DNA of 64,000 nt from assembly GCA_027604705.1 (NCBI GenBank), contig JADHYV010000031.1, forward strand, positions 186,001 through 250,000, given 5' to 3'. Source of the stretch: Allomyces arbusculus (lineage: Eukaryota > Blastocladiomycota > Blastocladiomycetes > Blastocladiales > Blastocladiaceae). Below are positions 1 to 9,599 of the stretch, piece after piece. The notes beneath the pieces were generated by a model. It saw only the letters and a list, made by a program, of their open reading frames with translations, ran no database searches and was not told the origin of the DNA. Position numbers and translations under genes: made by a program. Numbering within the stretch: position 1 is the stretch's first letter; each line of letters opens with the position of its first letter.

Positions 1-72
1 TCCATGGAGAACCACGGCACCGACCAGTACTTGCACCTGACCAAGGATCTCGCCGAGGTCACCGAGGCCTAG
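1..72 (+). CDS. 3' end of an unidentified gene
   Basis: The window opens inside a reading frame that runs 23 codons to a TAG at 70-72 and ends DLAEVTEA. Its codon use (G/C at third positions) resembles the real genes nearby. Too little is present to assign a family. The remainder lies upstream of the window. The call rests on the open frame and composition only. Confidence 0.45.
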   Translation, partial: SMENHGTDQYLHLTKDLAEVTEA

Positions 73-1260
73 TGACCTCGACATTTTTGCTTCCCCTCCT
101 CCTCGGTCCTCTGGACCAGTTTTGTCATTCCCCCTCTCCTCCGTTCTTCATCGTCATTTTTGCGTCCGTTTGCGGGGCCCGCTTGTTGGAAGCGACTTCG
201 GACGTGTGCCCGTTGAGGGCACCACTGTTGGCATTGCCGTTGCTGTTTGGTCTTCGTCGTCATGCACCACCCCACCCCACCCTACCCCACCCATGCCCAC
301 GCCTGGTTGTCGCCATTGTGCGAATGTCAGCGTTTGGTCTGCTGTTCATTTCTTTAAATTTTGATTGATTTGCTTTGTTTTCTGCGCGCGTCAGCCGCGC
401 TTTTTTGTTGATTTGCGCTCCATCGCCTACGGCTGTTGCGTTGCAGGGCATATCCCCCCACCCTCGTCCTCCTCCCGTTTCGATCCATACCTCCGAATCC
501 ACAATTTCAATGATGAATGGCCCCGCTTACGCACCTATGTGCGATTGATCTGCTCAGGTGTCGTGCTGAGTTTGAAGAGTTGAAAAGACATGAAAGACGC
601 AAGGGGGAAATGCGTTGAAGGATGTATCATCGGAAAGACGGCGAAACCGGCTAAAGTAAACAATCAGAGTGTCGAAAACATTCGCCGACGCGTCATCGTA
701 ATACACGTGCCGAGATTATTTTGTTTGATGACCCAACTGTTCTTGCTTCGCGGCCGTGCTTTGCCACCACGGCTGCACGCCGCGGCGCGATTCGTTCTCT
801 GACCAAATCATCGGCCCCTGCGCTGCTAACTTGCAGCAATCGACTTGACTGTTGCCCGCGCGCCGCGTACGGCGAGCTCCGGCCCCTTTATCGGTCTCGC
901 TGCGCTACCCGGCCAGCGATTCGCGACTCCTTCTCGCTTCGTTCCCAGTCCGCTCCTCCCACCCGATTTCACGAAGCGTTGCGAGCAAGTCGAGTTCAGT
1001 CCCTGTCTAGCGAGATTTTGTAAGGAGACGCACACGCGCCCTGGTTCGCGGCCAATCACTTCGACGACCCGCACGCTCGGCCCGGCCGAGCACCAATATT
1101 GCTGCTCTTGTTTCCTGACGCTCGCTGCACGTCTTACCGTGCCAGTGGTTTCGACTCTCTCCGTCACCTGACGGACCGTTCACGGTCATCCAATCCGGTC
1201 TTGCTGGTTCCGTGCTACCCCTCGGAGGCGCTGCCTGCTCATCGGCGATTCTCCAAGGTC
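73..1260. other. Intergenic region, no gene recognised
   Basis: About 1.2 kb between the end of the partial gene and the next start. It is T-rich just after the stop, as expected for a 3' untranslated region, and GC-rich from about 720 onward. The short open frames here lack consistent codon bias and recognisable motifs. The promoter and 5' leader of the 1261 gene must lie here. Confidence 0.5.
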
Positions 1261-2565
1261 ATGTCCAGCCCCATCGCGCCAGAGCCGACACTCGCACTGC
1301 CCATGGCCGCCGCTGGCCACCATGAACCGCCACACTTGACGATACCACACGACGACGACTCGTTCGTAACGTGCCTGCGCCCGCCGCGCCCGCCGGGCCT
1401 CCCTGGCGACGGCGACGACGACGATACGACCGCCACAACGACCGCGTCGGTGCCGCGCATGTACACGATGACGCTCACGCGCAAGGGCACATTGCGCGGC
1501 GGCACTTTGGGCGACGACAGCGACGACGACGACCCGCCGCCACCACCCATCATTCCGTTCGGTCTCCCCAGCACCTCATCCTCGTCCACCGCCGACCTCG
1601 CTGCGGCCGACCCCGCGGCCGCCTCGGTACCCGCGTCCCCACCACCCCCGACGCCCCCGTCCCCCCCGTCCCCGTCAGCGCCCAGGACGACCGCGACCCT
1701 GCGCAAGTCCATCTTGCGGTCGCAGACGATGGCGCGCGGCACGTCCACGAGCGACCCGTCCCGGTCACCAACCCCGTCGACGCGAATCGAGTTTGCGACC
1801 ATTAAATCGGTCGGGTTCCGCGCACAGCTCGTGGACGTGCGCGAGATTTCGCGCACGTCCGTGGCCGTCTCGGACCAGTCGCGCGCGTCGCTCGACTTGT
1901 TCGCGACGGCGCCACGAGATCCGAGAGCGTTGCTGACAACGGCGGTGGTTGCAGCGGACGTGCGCGTCGGCGATACAAAGGATATGGCGTGGGCGGCCGT
2001 GCTTGCTGGTGGAGACACCGGGAGTGGTGGAGCTTCCCACGGGAGTCCCAGTGGGAGTGGGCCGAACACGGCCGAGAGCAGTCCTGCGGGGAGCGGACCC
2101 CGTGCGCGGTCCGCGTCGGCGCCTGTGAAATCGTCGCGGCCGGTCGTCGTGCACATGTTGGATGCGTCCGGGGAGGGGGACACATCGTCACCCGAGGCCG
2201 CGTCGCCGAACGGCACGCGGAAACGGTCTGTGTGGAAGCGGTTCACGGACAAGTTCAAGCCTGGCAGCAAGGCGCCGGGGATGAAGTCGTCCGATTCGTC
2301 GTCGTCGACGATGGGCATGCAGTACGTGTTGCTGGTTTCTCCCGCTGGCCCCCATCATCATACACGGTGGCTGACCAGAGTGTGCGTTCCCACCTTTCTT
2401 AGCTCGGTCTCGGTCACGTTTGTCAACCAGAGCTCCAGCGCCGCCAAGACCAAGATGGGCCTGGCCACGCGTAGTACTAGTAGTAACGGTCCGGCCGCGT
2501 CTAAGACGAGCACACCGCTGGTCCCTCTCGCGGCGGCAGGCGTGTCGGGCGGGCCGGGACGATGA
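1261..2565 (+). CDS. Ser/Pro-rich protein of unknown function
   Basis: I do not recognise this gene. Two exons are proposed, 1261-2321 and 2403-2565, giving about 407 residues. The intron (81 nt) has a GTACGT donor and a pyrimidine-rich acceptor ending TTAG. Because 81 is a multiple of three and the intron has no stop, an unspliced mRNA would also read through, to 434 residues. The ATG at 1261 is chosen because the frame upstream has no ATG and its composition differs. The protein is largely disordered: Asp runs, Pro runs and Ser/Thr-rich stretches. A basic patch near residues 320-336 (KRSVWKRFTDKFKPGSK) could bind membranes or nucleic acid. A segment around residues 180-230 (IEFATIKSVGFRAQLVDVRE) is the least repetitive and may be structured. 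Confidence 0.6.
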   Translation: MSSPIAPEPTLALPMAAAGHHEPPHLTIPHDDDSFVTCLRPPRPPGLPGDGDDDDTTATTTASVPRMYTMTLTRKGTLRGGTLGDDSDDDDPPPPPIIPFGLPSTSSSSTADLAAADPAAASVPASPPPPTPPSPPSPSAPRTTATLRKSILRSQTMARGTSTSDPSRSPTPSTRIEFATIKSVGFRAQLVDVREISRTSVAVSDQSRASLDLFATAPRDPRALLTTAVVAADVRVGDTKDMAWAAVLAGGDTGSGGASHGSPSGSGPNTAESSPAGSGPRARSASAPVKSSRPVVVHMLDASGEGDTSSPEAASPNGTRKRSVWKRFTDKFKPGSKAPGMKSSDSSSSTMGMQYVLLVSPAGPHHHTRWLTRVCVPTFLSSVSVTFVNQSSSAAKTKMGLATRSTSSNGPAASKTSTPLVPLAAAGVSGGPGR

Positions 2566-2916
2566 GAGCAGCAGCCGGCTGGCCGACTATCTCGCCTCCC
2601 CGCTATTCTTCATCAAACCCGTTCAATCTTTCGTAAGCTTTTTAGATACCAGAATTATTGCATACTTGCCGAGCACCGGCTATTGTTGACGTGTGGAAAC
2701 GGGTAGAGCTTGTTTTCTATCCGCGAGTGCAGGCAGCTTCATGCAGTTTTGCACGCGGGGGCGTTGTTATTGTTGCTTGTCCTTTGATCGCCGAACTGTT
2801 GGCTGTTCGGCCAACTACCGCACGCGCACGCCCCTCCTCCCTTCCTCAACACTCAAAAATGGCGCGCTCGACGCGACCGTCACGGCCCACCACCACAGCC
2901 ATGCACTGCTCGGTGA

Positions 2917-2923
2917 TATAAAA
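2917..2923 (+). promoter_or_regulatory. TATA box of the phytochelatin synthase gene
   Basis: TATAAAA lies 114 bases before the start codon at 3037. Directly downstream, 2943-2974 holds two perfect copies of a 16-base unit (CCGAGCTCCCTGCGCC) that would fall in or near the 5' leader. TATA-type promoters are typical of inducible genes, which would suit a metal-response enzyme. That link is inference. Confidence 0.5.
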
Positions 2924-3036
2924 CCCAATGAGCGCTCGCGCTCCGAGCTCCCTGCGCCCCGAGCTCCCTGCGCCCCGGCTCTCTCGCGCTTCCTGGGTCA
3001 CCACGCCAACACCACCAACTTGCTGCAGCACTTGGA

Positions 3037-4920
3037 ATGAACGAGCCGTTGCCAGCAACCATGACGACCCCGGCGCGCCCACGCAAAGTCTACAAGTCGT
3101 CGCTGTATATGCGACCGATGCCGGAATGCCTTGTGGATTTTTCGTCGCGCGAGGGCAAGGCATTGTTTCGGCAGGCGCTCGAGGAGGGGCACATGGAGAC
3201 CTACTTTCGACTGGCAGCGCAGTACGGATCTCCTTCAACTCCACGACGCGGTCGCGAATGGTGAGCGTATCATGCTCACTCACGTCTGCCGTGCACAGGT
3301 TTACGACGCAGGCCGACCCGGCGTTCTGTGGGCTCGGCACGCTGTGGTACGGCTCCACTGTTGGCGTTATCGCGATGGGAAGACCGTGTCCGGCTCACGA
3401 TTCGATTTGCAACGTATAGCATGGTCCTGAACACGCTCAATGTCGACCCTCTTCGCGTACGTTAGCAGCGAATGACAGGGTGTGCACGGTGGCGCGCGGG
3501 CCGACCGGGGCAGAAGACTGGAAGAAGGCTGCGCGGCGATCTCTGAATCATGTTTTCACTCGCCCTGTCCGCCTGTCCGATAGCAATGGCGCTACAGTCC
3601 GTGGCGCTGGTACGACGACGAGATGCTCGGTACGCATTCCGCCTTGAGGCACACAAGCCCGCTCGTTTCGCGGTGTGCACCTCATCCTCCGTTTGTTTCC
3701 TTCGCACAGACTGCTGCCGGTCTCTCGACGACGTGCGCGACAAGGGCATCACGATCAGTGAGTTTGGGTGCCTTGCAACGTGCAACGGCCTGCGGGCCAA
3801 GGTGCACCGCGCCGACCTTGTCACCAAGGAGCAATTCTTGGAGGATATTATTCGCACGTCGCAATGCGACGACGAAGTGCTCGTCGTGAGCTATTTTCGC
3901 GGCACGCTCGGGCAGACGGGTTCGGGCCATTTCTCACCACTGGGCGGGTACTGTGCTGCTACCAACAGCGTGCTAATTCTCGATGTGGCACGGTTCAAGG
4001 TGCGCTCCTTCGACCTTGCTCAGACCGAGGACGAGGAGGAACACTGACCTCCTAACTCTTTCGTGCAGTACCCCCCGTACTGGTGCCCCGTCGACCTGAT
4101 TTGGGACGCGATGCACCCGCACGACCCCGTCACGGACAAGCCGCGCGGCTACGTGCTCATGTCGCGCAGCCAAACCGAGGCCGCCCTGCCCAAACTCAAC
4201 CTGACGACGACCACAGTCGCGCGACTCGTGCACCACCTGACCGTCGAGTTCCCGCACAAGCTCGCCAACGACCCGAAACTCGCGTCGCTGACACCGGTCG
4301 ACGTGCTCGCGCGCGCACTCGCGTGCGTACCAGAGGAACTCGCGCATAATGTGCTCACGGAGCGCGAAGTGCACGAGATCGAGGACGATAGCAGCGACGG
4401 CGCCGATGTCGACGCCGACCCGGCGCCGTCGTGCGGGACCGGGTGCTGTGCACCCAAGGCGTCGCGCGCGGCCGCGTACCAGGCCGAATTCACGCAGTTG
4501 TTGCACGCCGTGCACGAGTTGCCGCTCTACCACGACGTGGTTGCTGCGCGCGCGTCGGCCGCGTGCGACCATGCCGACCAGGCCGAGCATGACCCGGAAC
4601 GCGCGAACGCCTTGCTTACGCTGGTCCTCTTGTCGTTCGCCGTCGCGACAATCATCCCACCAGAACACGCCCTCGCCGAGGCTGCGCCCGAGTGTGATGC
4701 GGCTCTGCGCGCGCACTGGGACCTGGAGCGCGTGCCGCTGATTGTCAAGCGCGAAGTCGTGCAGCTGCGCATGCAAATGGACGCGCTCAAGTGCGCTGCG
4801 TGCGATGAGGTCGTCGCGACCGTGCATCGCGGTGGGGAGGGTGAGGAGGGCGAGTGTCATGCGTGCCATGAGGTGGACGAGGTGCACGCGGCGCATGCCG
4901 AGGCCAACGAGGCTGCGTGA
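3037..4920 (+). CDS. PCS1: Phytochelatin synthase (glutathione gamma-glutamylcysteinyltransferase)
   Basis: Makes phytochelatins from glutathione to bind cadmium and other heavy metals (EC 2.3.2.15, papain-like fold). Six exons are placed by homology: 3037-3221, 3299-3346, 3420-3456, 3584-3629, 3710-3999 and 4069-4920, giving exactly 485 residues, the length of plant PCS1. The catalytic domain fills residues 1-230. The nucleophile is Cys72 in DPAFCGLGTL, with His179 in GSGHFSPLGGY and Asp197 in LILDVARFK. Their spacing (107 and 18) matches Arabidopsis C56/H162/D180 within one residue. Further family blocks are PWRWYDDEML, KGITISEFGCLA and YPPYWCPVDLIWDAM. The C-terminal half is acidic and carries scattered Cys pairs (SCGTGCC, CAAC, CHAC), as expected of the metal-sensing region. 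Met1 or Met9 (3061, better start context) could initiate. All active-site residues are present. Confidence 0.93.
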
Positions 4921-5800
4921 TTTGATGGGTGGAGATTCAGCGACAGTAGAGGGAGCGAGGCATTCCTTTGTGTGTGGAGCTGTGTCCTCGGTCGTCTGCG
5001 AGTGGAATTCAGCCTGAATATATTTGTTCAACGCGGATCCACAGCTCAATGACAAGCGGATCATCGACATTCAGCGTAACTCAATCGCCGCGCTCCCTTG
5101 CCAGAACTCTGTCCGCCACAAGAACTGCAGGCAACGCGATGGGACGTAAGGCTAGCTAGCGCTGATGTGTCGTGTGTTGTCGCTGCATGTCGTCCCTCTC
5201 CATGAATGGCACAGTTATCGAGTTCCTCCGATTGCGCACCAATTCCATGCTCGCGCTTGTGACAATTTGAAACGTCTGGGCCATATTCTTGCCGAGGCCG
5301 CTCCAAACTGCATGTGTGGTGCGATTAGGGTGGTGCGGTTCGGAGGCGAGACATACTCACAAATATCACACTTGTCTGCCCACAAGGCACTACATTTACG
5401 CGCCGTGTCGCGTCGCACACAGCACAGCATCACGGCACGGTGAAGATGACAGAACGCGCACTTGCATGCGACAAAGCTGCCAACAAGCTTGGTGGGCAAG
5501 GGGGCGCAAGTTGATGGGGGTGCCAATGAGGCAAGGGAGGCCCAAGGTAAGCCGTCTGTGCAACCATCAGGATTTCCATCCTTGCAGCCTGCACCCTCGT
5601 CCTCTCCATATTTCTCTCTCCTTCAACTGGAGCTCAAGACCGCTTTTGAGTGACAAGGACAGCCGTTAACAATCGTGCAGAAGTCCATATTTCGCGGCCA
5701 GTACTGCAACGGCAACAACTTGCTGTCAACAACCTGCTGCCAGCGCCAAACAATCAACCCGCAGCCACGTTGTCGACTGTTGCGCCATCGAGATTGTTGC
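4921..5800. other. Intergenic region between PCS and the decayed LRR copy
   Basis: Lower GC content than the flanking gene and no frame with convincing codon bias. The PCS 3' untranslated region should lie in the first few hundred bases. The sequence resembling the LRR family begins only near 5.8 kb. Confidence 0.4.
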
Positions 5801-6850
5801 ACAGCCAGCACAGCCGCCGCGCATGCCTCGAGGCGCTGCCGTATGACGTTCTCCTTGATTTCCAAGTTGCTGCTCTACGACTATGCTGCGAGTCCACGCC
5901 CATCGTGTGCCTCGCCGCTCTGTTTGACTCTAGCAGCGCCTTCCCTGTATGCACCTGCCATTGAAGCAAGTGAAGACGTCAAGTTTTGAATATCGGATAA
6001 AGAATATGAGCGCGACGAAGTATCGGCGCGCGATTTTATCGTCTTGGATGACATGCATCCCGCCAAGTCGGGCGATTTCATTTGCATGCAATGGCTCTGC
6101 GATTCGTGGCGGCCGCACGAAATGGCGCATGATTTTGTCGATGCGCAACTACGACGGTGTCCATTTTATTGCTCTGACGTCGAGGGAGACACGGTTTCAC
6201 TCAAGTGGTCGACCATCCCAATTCCGCGATCCCAGCTTCGCTACATGGTGTTGGACCGCAACTGAAGAGCAGTATGAAGAAATCCCAGAGGCCATCCCAC
6301 GCGCGTGTCGCCATCTCGCCGTGACCGCTTCCTCGAATAATCCGCTTGCATCAAATGCACTGTCCGTATTCTCTTGAACGAACTCGTGGCATCAACGCTC
6401 ACCAAGTTGTGTCTTGGCTGTGTCACCATTCAATCGACGTGCAGCTATTCGTCACCACTCACACTCGACCCGAAGCGATTGCCACCCACGCTCTCATCGC
6501 TCGCGATGACCAAATGCTTTCCACATCGATTTTTTTTGGAAGCATTCTGTCTGGGTCTTCCCGCTGTCTGTCGAGGATGTCTCGCTAGCTGGCAATGCGT
6601 TGACTGCTACGAATCTTGCGTTCTCTGGCCGCCCAACCAACCTGCTTCATCTCGATCTGTCGAGCAATGAATGTCATACGCTCCCAGTGCCATTGCCGTC
6701 CACTCTGCAGCTTCTCAACGTGGCCAACAACCCGGGTCTCAACGAAAATTTGGGCCCACGCGCATGGACTAATGCGTTTCCACATACGGTACACATCTTT
6801 GACTTTACAATTGTGAGCTTGGCGATGAGGTGGGGCAGCAGTTTGTAGCA
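5800..6850 (+). pseudogene. Decayed upstream copy of the F-box-like/LRR gene
   Basis: Fragments of the neighbouring gene (7338-9332) appear in order but in different frames. Near 5825 is ALPYDVL, matching LLPFDLI of the intact copy. Near 5910 is ASPLCLTLAAPSLYAPAI, matching ALASPVLFAPAI. Near 6200 is KWSTIPIPRSQLRYMVLD, matching RWSTLPVPEHQLRHVLF. Near 6465 is LDPKRLPPTLSSLAMTKCF, matching LDPHKLPSTLTSLSLSECF. At 6640-6780 is LDLSSNECHTLPVPLPSTL and then LNVANNPGLNENLGPRAW, matching the C-terminal LRRs. The middle third of the gene is missing or beyond recognition, and several frameshifts and stops separate the pieces. It is a host-gene duplicate, older than the downstream decayed copy judging by how much is lost. 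Confidence 0.8.
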
Positions 6851-7337
6851 GCCCAGAACTCACTCGATTTGAACGCTTAAAGGTGATTTGTAATAACCAT
6901 TCACCCATTCGATGTTGTGAATGGAGCCTGCACAGTTCTTTGGTGAAGCTGAATCAGAGTGAGACTGAAAGTCAGACTCGTCGTCCATGCTTGCTGCTGT
7001 TTGGGTGGTCTGGCAGGATGTTCGGCTCGCCACACTCGTCGTCTCCATAAAGCACTGCTTTCGCGTGGCAATAAATAGGCATGGCTCTTTCCAGTATTCA
7101 GTGCATCGTGAGCGTGCTTGACAGCATCCAGAACCTCGGACCACGCCAAAGTCATGTCACGTTGCAGCATTAGTCAGGCAGTCAGCTGTCAGCCGTCAAC
7201 ACTGTTGACGACCCACCTTTATCCAGCGACAACGTTCATCGCAGCGCTGAAATCTCACCCGCACGACCACGTCGCTGCAGACTTGATGCATTGCCGTCAA
7301 GAGCGTTCCATCTTCTTAAGATTTGATTGTCTCGGCC
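6851..7337. other. Presumed promoter region of the intact LRR gene
   Basis: About 490 bases between the decayed upstream copy and the ATG at 7338. It is moderately AT-rich with no recognisable coding segment. An AATAAATA stretch near 7070 is the only TATA-like run seen, and it lies further upstream than usual. Confidence 0.35.
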
Positions 7338-9332
7338 ATGTCAAAACCAGCCTCCAGCAACTCGAGCGTATGCTCGATGTCCGGGTTGCCCACACCAGCA
7401 AGCACATCTTTCACCCCTGTCGCTGTCGCTCCTGGCCATAGCGCACCAATCGAGTTGTTGCCATTTGACTTGATTTCTTTGATTGCCAAGTTCGTGCTCC
7501 GTGACAATGTTGGCGACCTGAATGACGAGGGCAGCGTTCGTCTACTCCACTTAGCGCTTGCCTCACCAGTGTTGTTTGCACCGGCCATTCACACCGTCAT
7601 TGGCGACAACACGTCCTCACCTGCGATGTTTGATCTGATGAATCCGCCTGCGGATGCAGACAACAATTTGGTTGACCTGGGCGCCATGGACTCGATCAAC
7701 GCGTGGTACACGATTGAAAGCCGCTTTGTTGCCAACAGGGCTCAGGTGCTCCGCGATGGCCACCCAAAATGGCATTTGCTGCTGCTTGCGCGCACGCACG
7801 ACCGCCGTCTCATCGACGGCCCTGACGCTGGCACTGAGCGTATTTCTGGCCGATGGTCTACACTTCCTGTCCCAGAACACCAGTTGCGCCATGTATTGTT
7901 CTATCATGATCGTGATCATCCTCTCAGCGCCTCCATCCCGTCTGGGTGCCGTAATGTCGAAATTTGGAATCATCATGTCGACCAAGATCTGTCGTTGCCA
8001 CGTTTCCCAGAAGTTCTCGAACGACTGACTCTCAAGGGGCTTCTTATCGAAGCGGGCAATGCTTTTGGTGTGCTTGGTCAGTTGCCGCATGGGCTCTCCA
8101 AGCTCTTCCTTGGGATTCGCCACATTGAAAACGACATGGGGCTCACCATGCTCTACACATGCTTGCCCGAAACACTCTCAACATTGTCTGTGTGGTACGA
8201 CGGAGAATCGGGAAATCTCAATGACGAGACGCTGGATACCAGTATGCGCATCTTGCCTCGCGTCCTAGCGCGCATGACTCGATTGAACGATCTTGCGTTG
8301 AAATGGGTTATTCGACCCCAAGGCGTTGGACCAGTACTTGACGCTTTGGCCGAGCCAAACGCAGCAGCATCGGATGCAGCAGTACACGTAAAACGCTCAA
8401 TGCGGTCGCTGAAATTGGGTCTGCTGTCCCCACCTAACTGGTTTATGCCAACAGTGCCGTTGTTGGGCACTAGCGCTGAGAAACATTTACAGGTGGACGA
8501 GCTTGAGGTCTACGTGGAAGGGCGAAGCGTTGTATCTGGGCCGTGGTCGGATCAATATTGCCGTCTCCTGTCGTCTCTTCCGATCCCAAGCACGTCGCTT
8601 TGTATCGTGTTGCCATCGTGGAATGTTGCGTTCGTCCGGCACGTCTTGGACACGCTCATTGCGCCGACACTCACGGATCTGTACTTGGGCGGTAATGCAG
8701 TCTCGGACGAGTGGAACTTTCCTCTTGCTGCGCTCGATCCACACAAGTTGCCATCCACGCTCACGTCGCTCTCGCTGTCCGAATGCTTTACGAGTCGCTC
8801 GGTTGCCTGGGGCACAGACCCCAGCTGGACGTTCCCAGCTTCCATTGTGCACCTCTCCCTCGCAGACAATGCATTGACGGGCTTCGACCTTGCATTTCTT
8901 TGGCCGCGGCTGCCGTCAAATCTCCGTTCTCTCGACCTCATGCGCAATTCTTTCCACACGCTCCCGCTCCCGCTGCCCCCCAAGCTACGATTTCTTGACG
9001 TGTCGGGAAATGAGGGTCTCAACGATCATTTCGGCCCTCATGCATGGATTGACGCGCTTCCACCGAATTTACGTTATCTCAATGTCGTGTGGTGTGCGCT
9101 AAATGCTCGAGTCGGGGACCAGCTGGTGGCCGCGCGGCACCGCGGAGGGTTCATGCGGGCAGGCTGCGCCAAACTTCAAATCGAAGTCGGCCCTATCCGG
9201 AGTTATGGGCGGGTCAACGCGTTTCCGCATGCCCAACGTGCTGCGCTGGCAGATTCGAAGTTGGGCGCCGCCCCAGACTCATGCGTGCATGAGGAGAGTA
9301 TGTTGGAAGCGCTTGACAAGCTGAATGTTTGA
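7338..9332 (+). CDS. F-box-like leucine-rich-repeat protein
   Basis: A single-exon frame of 664 residues. ATG 7338 is the first ATG; the frame extends five codons upstream without one. Residues 35-90 hold an F-box-like segment (IELLPFDLISLIAKFVL, then LLHLALASPVLFAPAIHTVI), the usual Skp1-binding site of SCF ubiquitin-ligase adaptors. The rest is irregular leucine-rich repeats, clearest near the C-terminus: LPSTLTSLSLSECF, SIVHLSLADNALTGFDLAF, LPSNLRSLDLMRNSFHTLPL, KLRFLDVSGNEGLNDHF and NLRYLNVVWCALN. By analogy it would select a substrate for ubiquitination, but no target can be inferred. Decayed copies lie directly on both sides in the same orientation, so this is the survivor of a tandem array. 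Confidence 0.75.
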   Translation: MSKPASSNSSVCSMSGLPTPASTSFTPVAVAPGHSAPIELLPFDLISLIAKFVLRDNVGDLNDEGSVRLLHLALASPVLFAPAIHTVIGDNTSSPAMFDLMNPPADADNNLVDLGAMDSINAWYTIESRFVANRAQVLRDGHPKWHLLLLARTHDRRLIDGPDAGTERISGRWSTLPVPEHQLRHVLFYHDRDHPLSASIPSGCRNVEIWNHHVDQDLSLPRFPEVLERLTLKGLLIEAGNAFGVLGQLPHGLSKLFLGIRHIENDMGLTMLYTCLPETLSTLSVWYDGESGNLNDETLDTSMRILPRVLARMTRLNDLALKWVIRPQGVGPVLDALAEPNAAASDAAVHVKRSMRSLKLGLLSPPNWFMPTVPLLGTSAEKHLQVDELEVYVEGRSVVSGPWSDQYCRLLSSLPIPSTSLCIVLPSWNVAFVRHVLDTLIAPTLTDLYLGGNAVSDEWNFPLAALDPHKLPSTLTSLSLSECFTSRSVAWGTDPSWTFPASIVHLSLADNALTGFDLAFLWPRLPSNLRSLDLMRNSFHTLPLPLPPKLRFLDVSGNEGLNDHFGPHAWIDALPPNLRYLNVVWCALNARVGDQLVAARHRGGFMRAGCAKLQIEVGPIRSYGRVNAFPHAQRAALADSKLGAAPDSCVHEESMLEALDKLNV

Positions 9333-9599
9333 TGCTCACCTCCTTGCCCGTTTGGTTTCTTGACATTTTCCCTGTCGTCAGAGTACATAAATGCAAGCGC
9401 GCTTTTGCTATCACTCACCCAGAGCCCATGAGATGACGCATGTTTCTTTGACCAGTTGACACTCGTCATTTTCGTGCGCAGTGTTGAGACCTCGCTCTTA
9501 CCCATCTGGAATTCAACCCGCTAAGATTGAACTGGGTCGGCGCGGACAGGATACCGCCAACCTTAAAAACTAATGCAAATACGGGCGATGCCACCTTGG
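9333..9599. other. Short spacer between LRR copies
   Basis: Contains the 3' end of the intact LRR transcript. Nothing else is recognised. Confidence 0.35.

Noticed and set aside
1239-2318. 359-codon minus-strand frame opposite the Ser/Pro-rich gene
   Set aside because: I considered it because the plus-strand product is also low-complexity. The plus strand has a good start, an intron with matching donor style and a basic block; the minus frame has none of these.
3223-3264. Alternative later donor (GTGAGC at 3261) for the first PCS intron
   Set aside because: It would insert about 13 residues into the catalytic core before DPAFCGLGTL. The donor at 3222 gives an exact family match.
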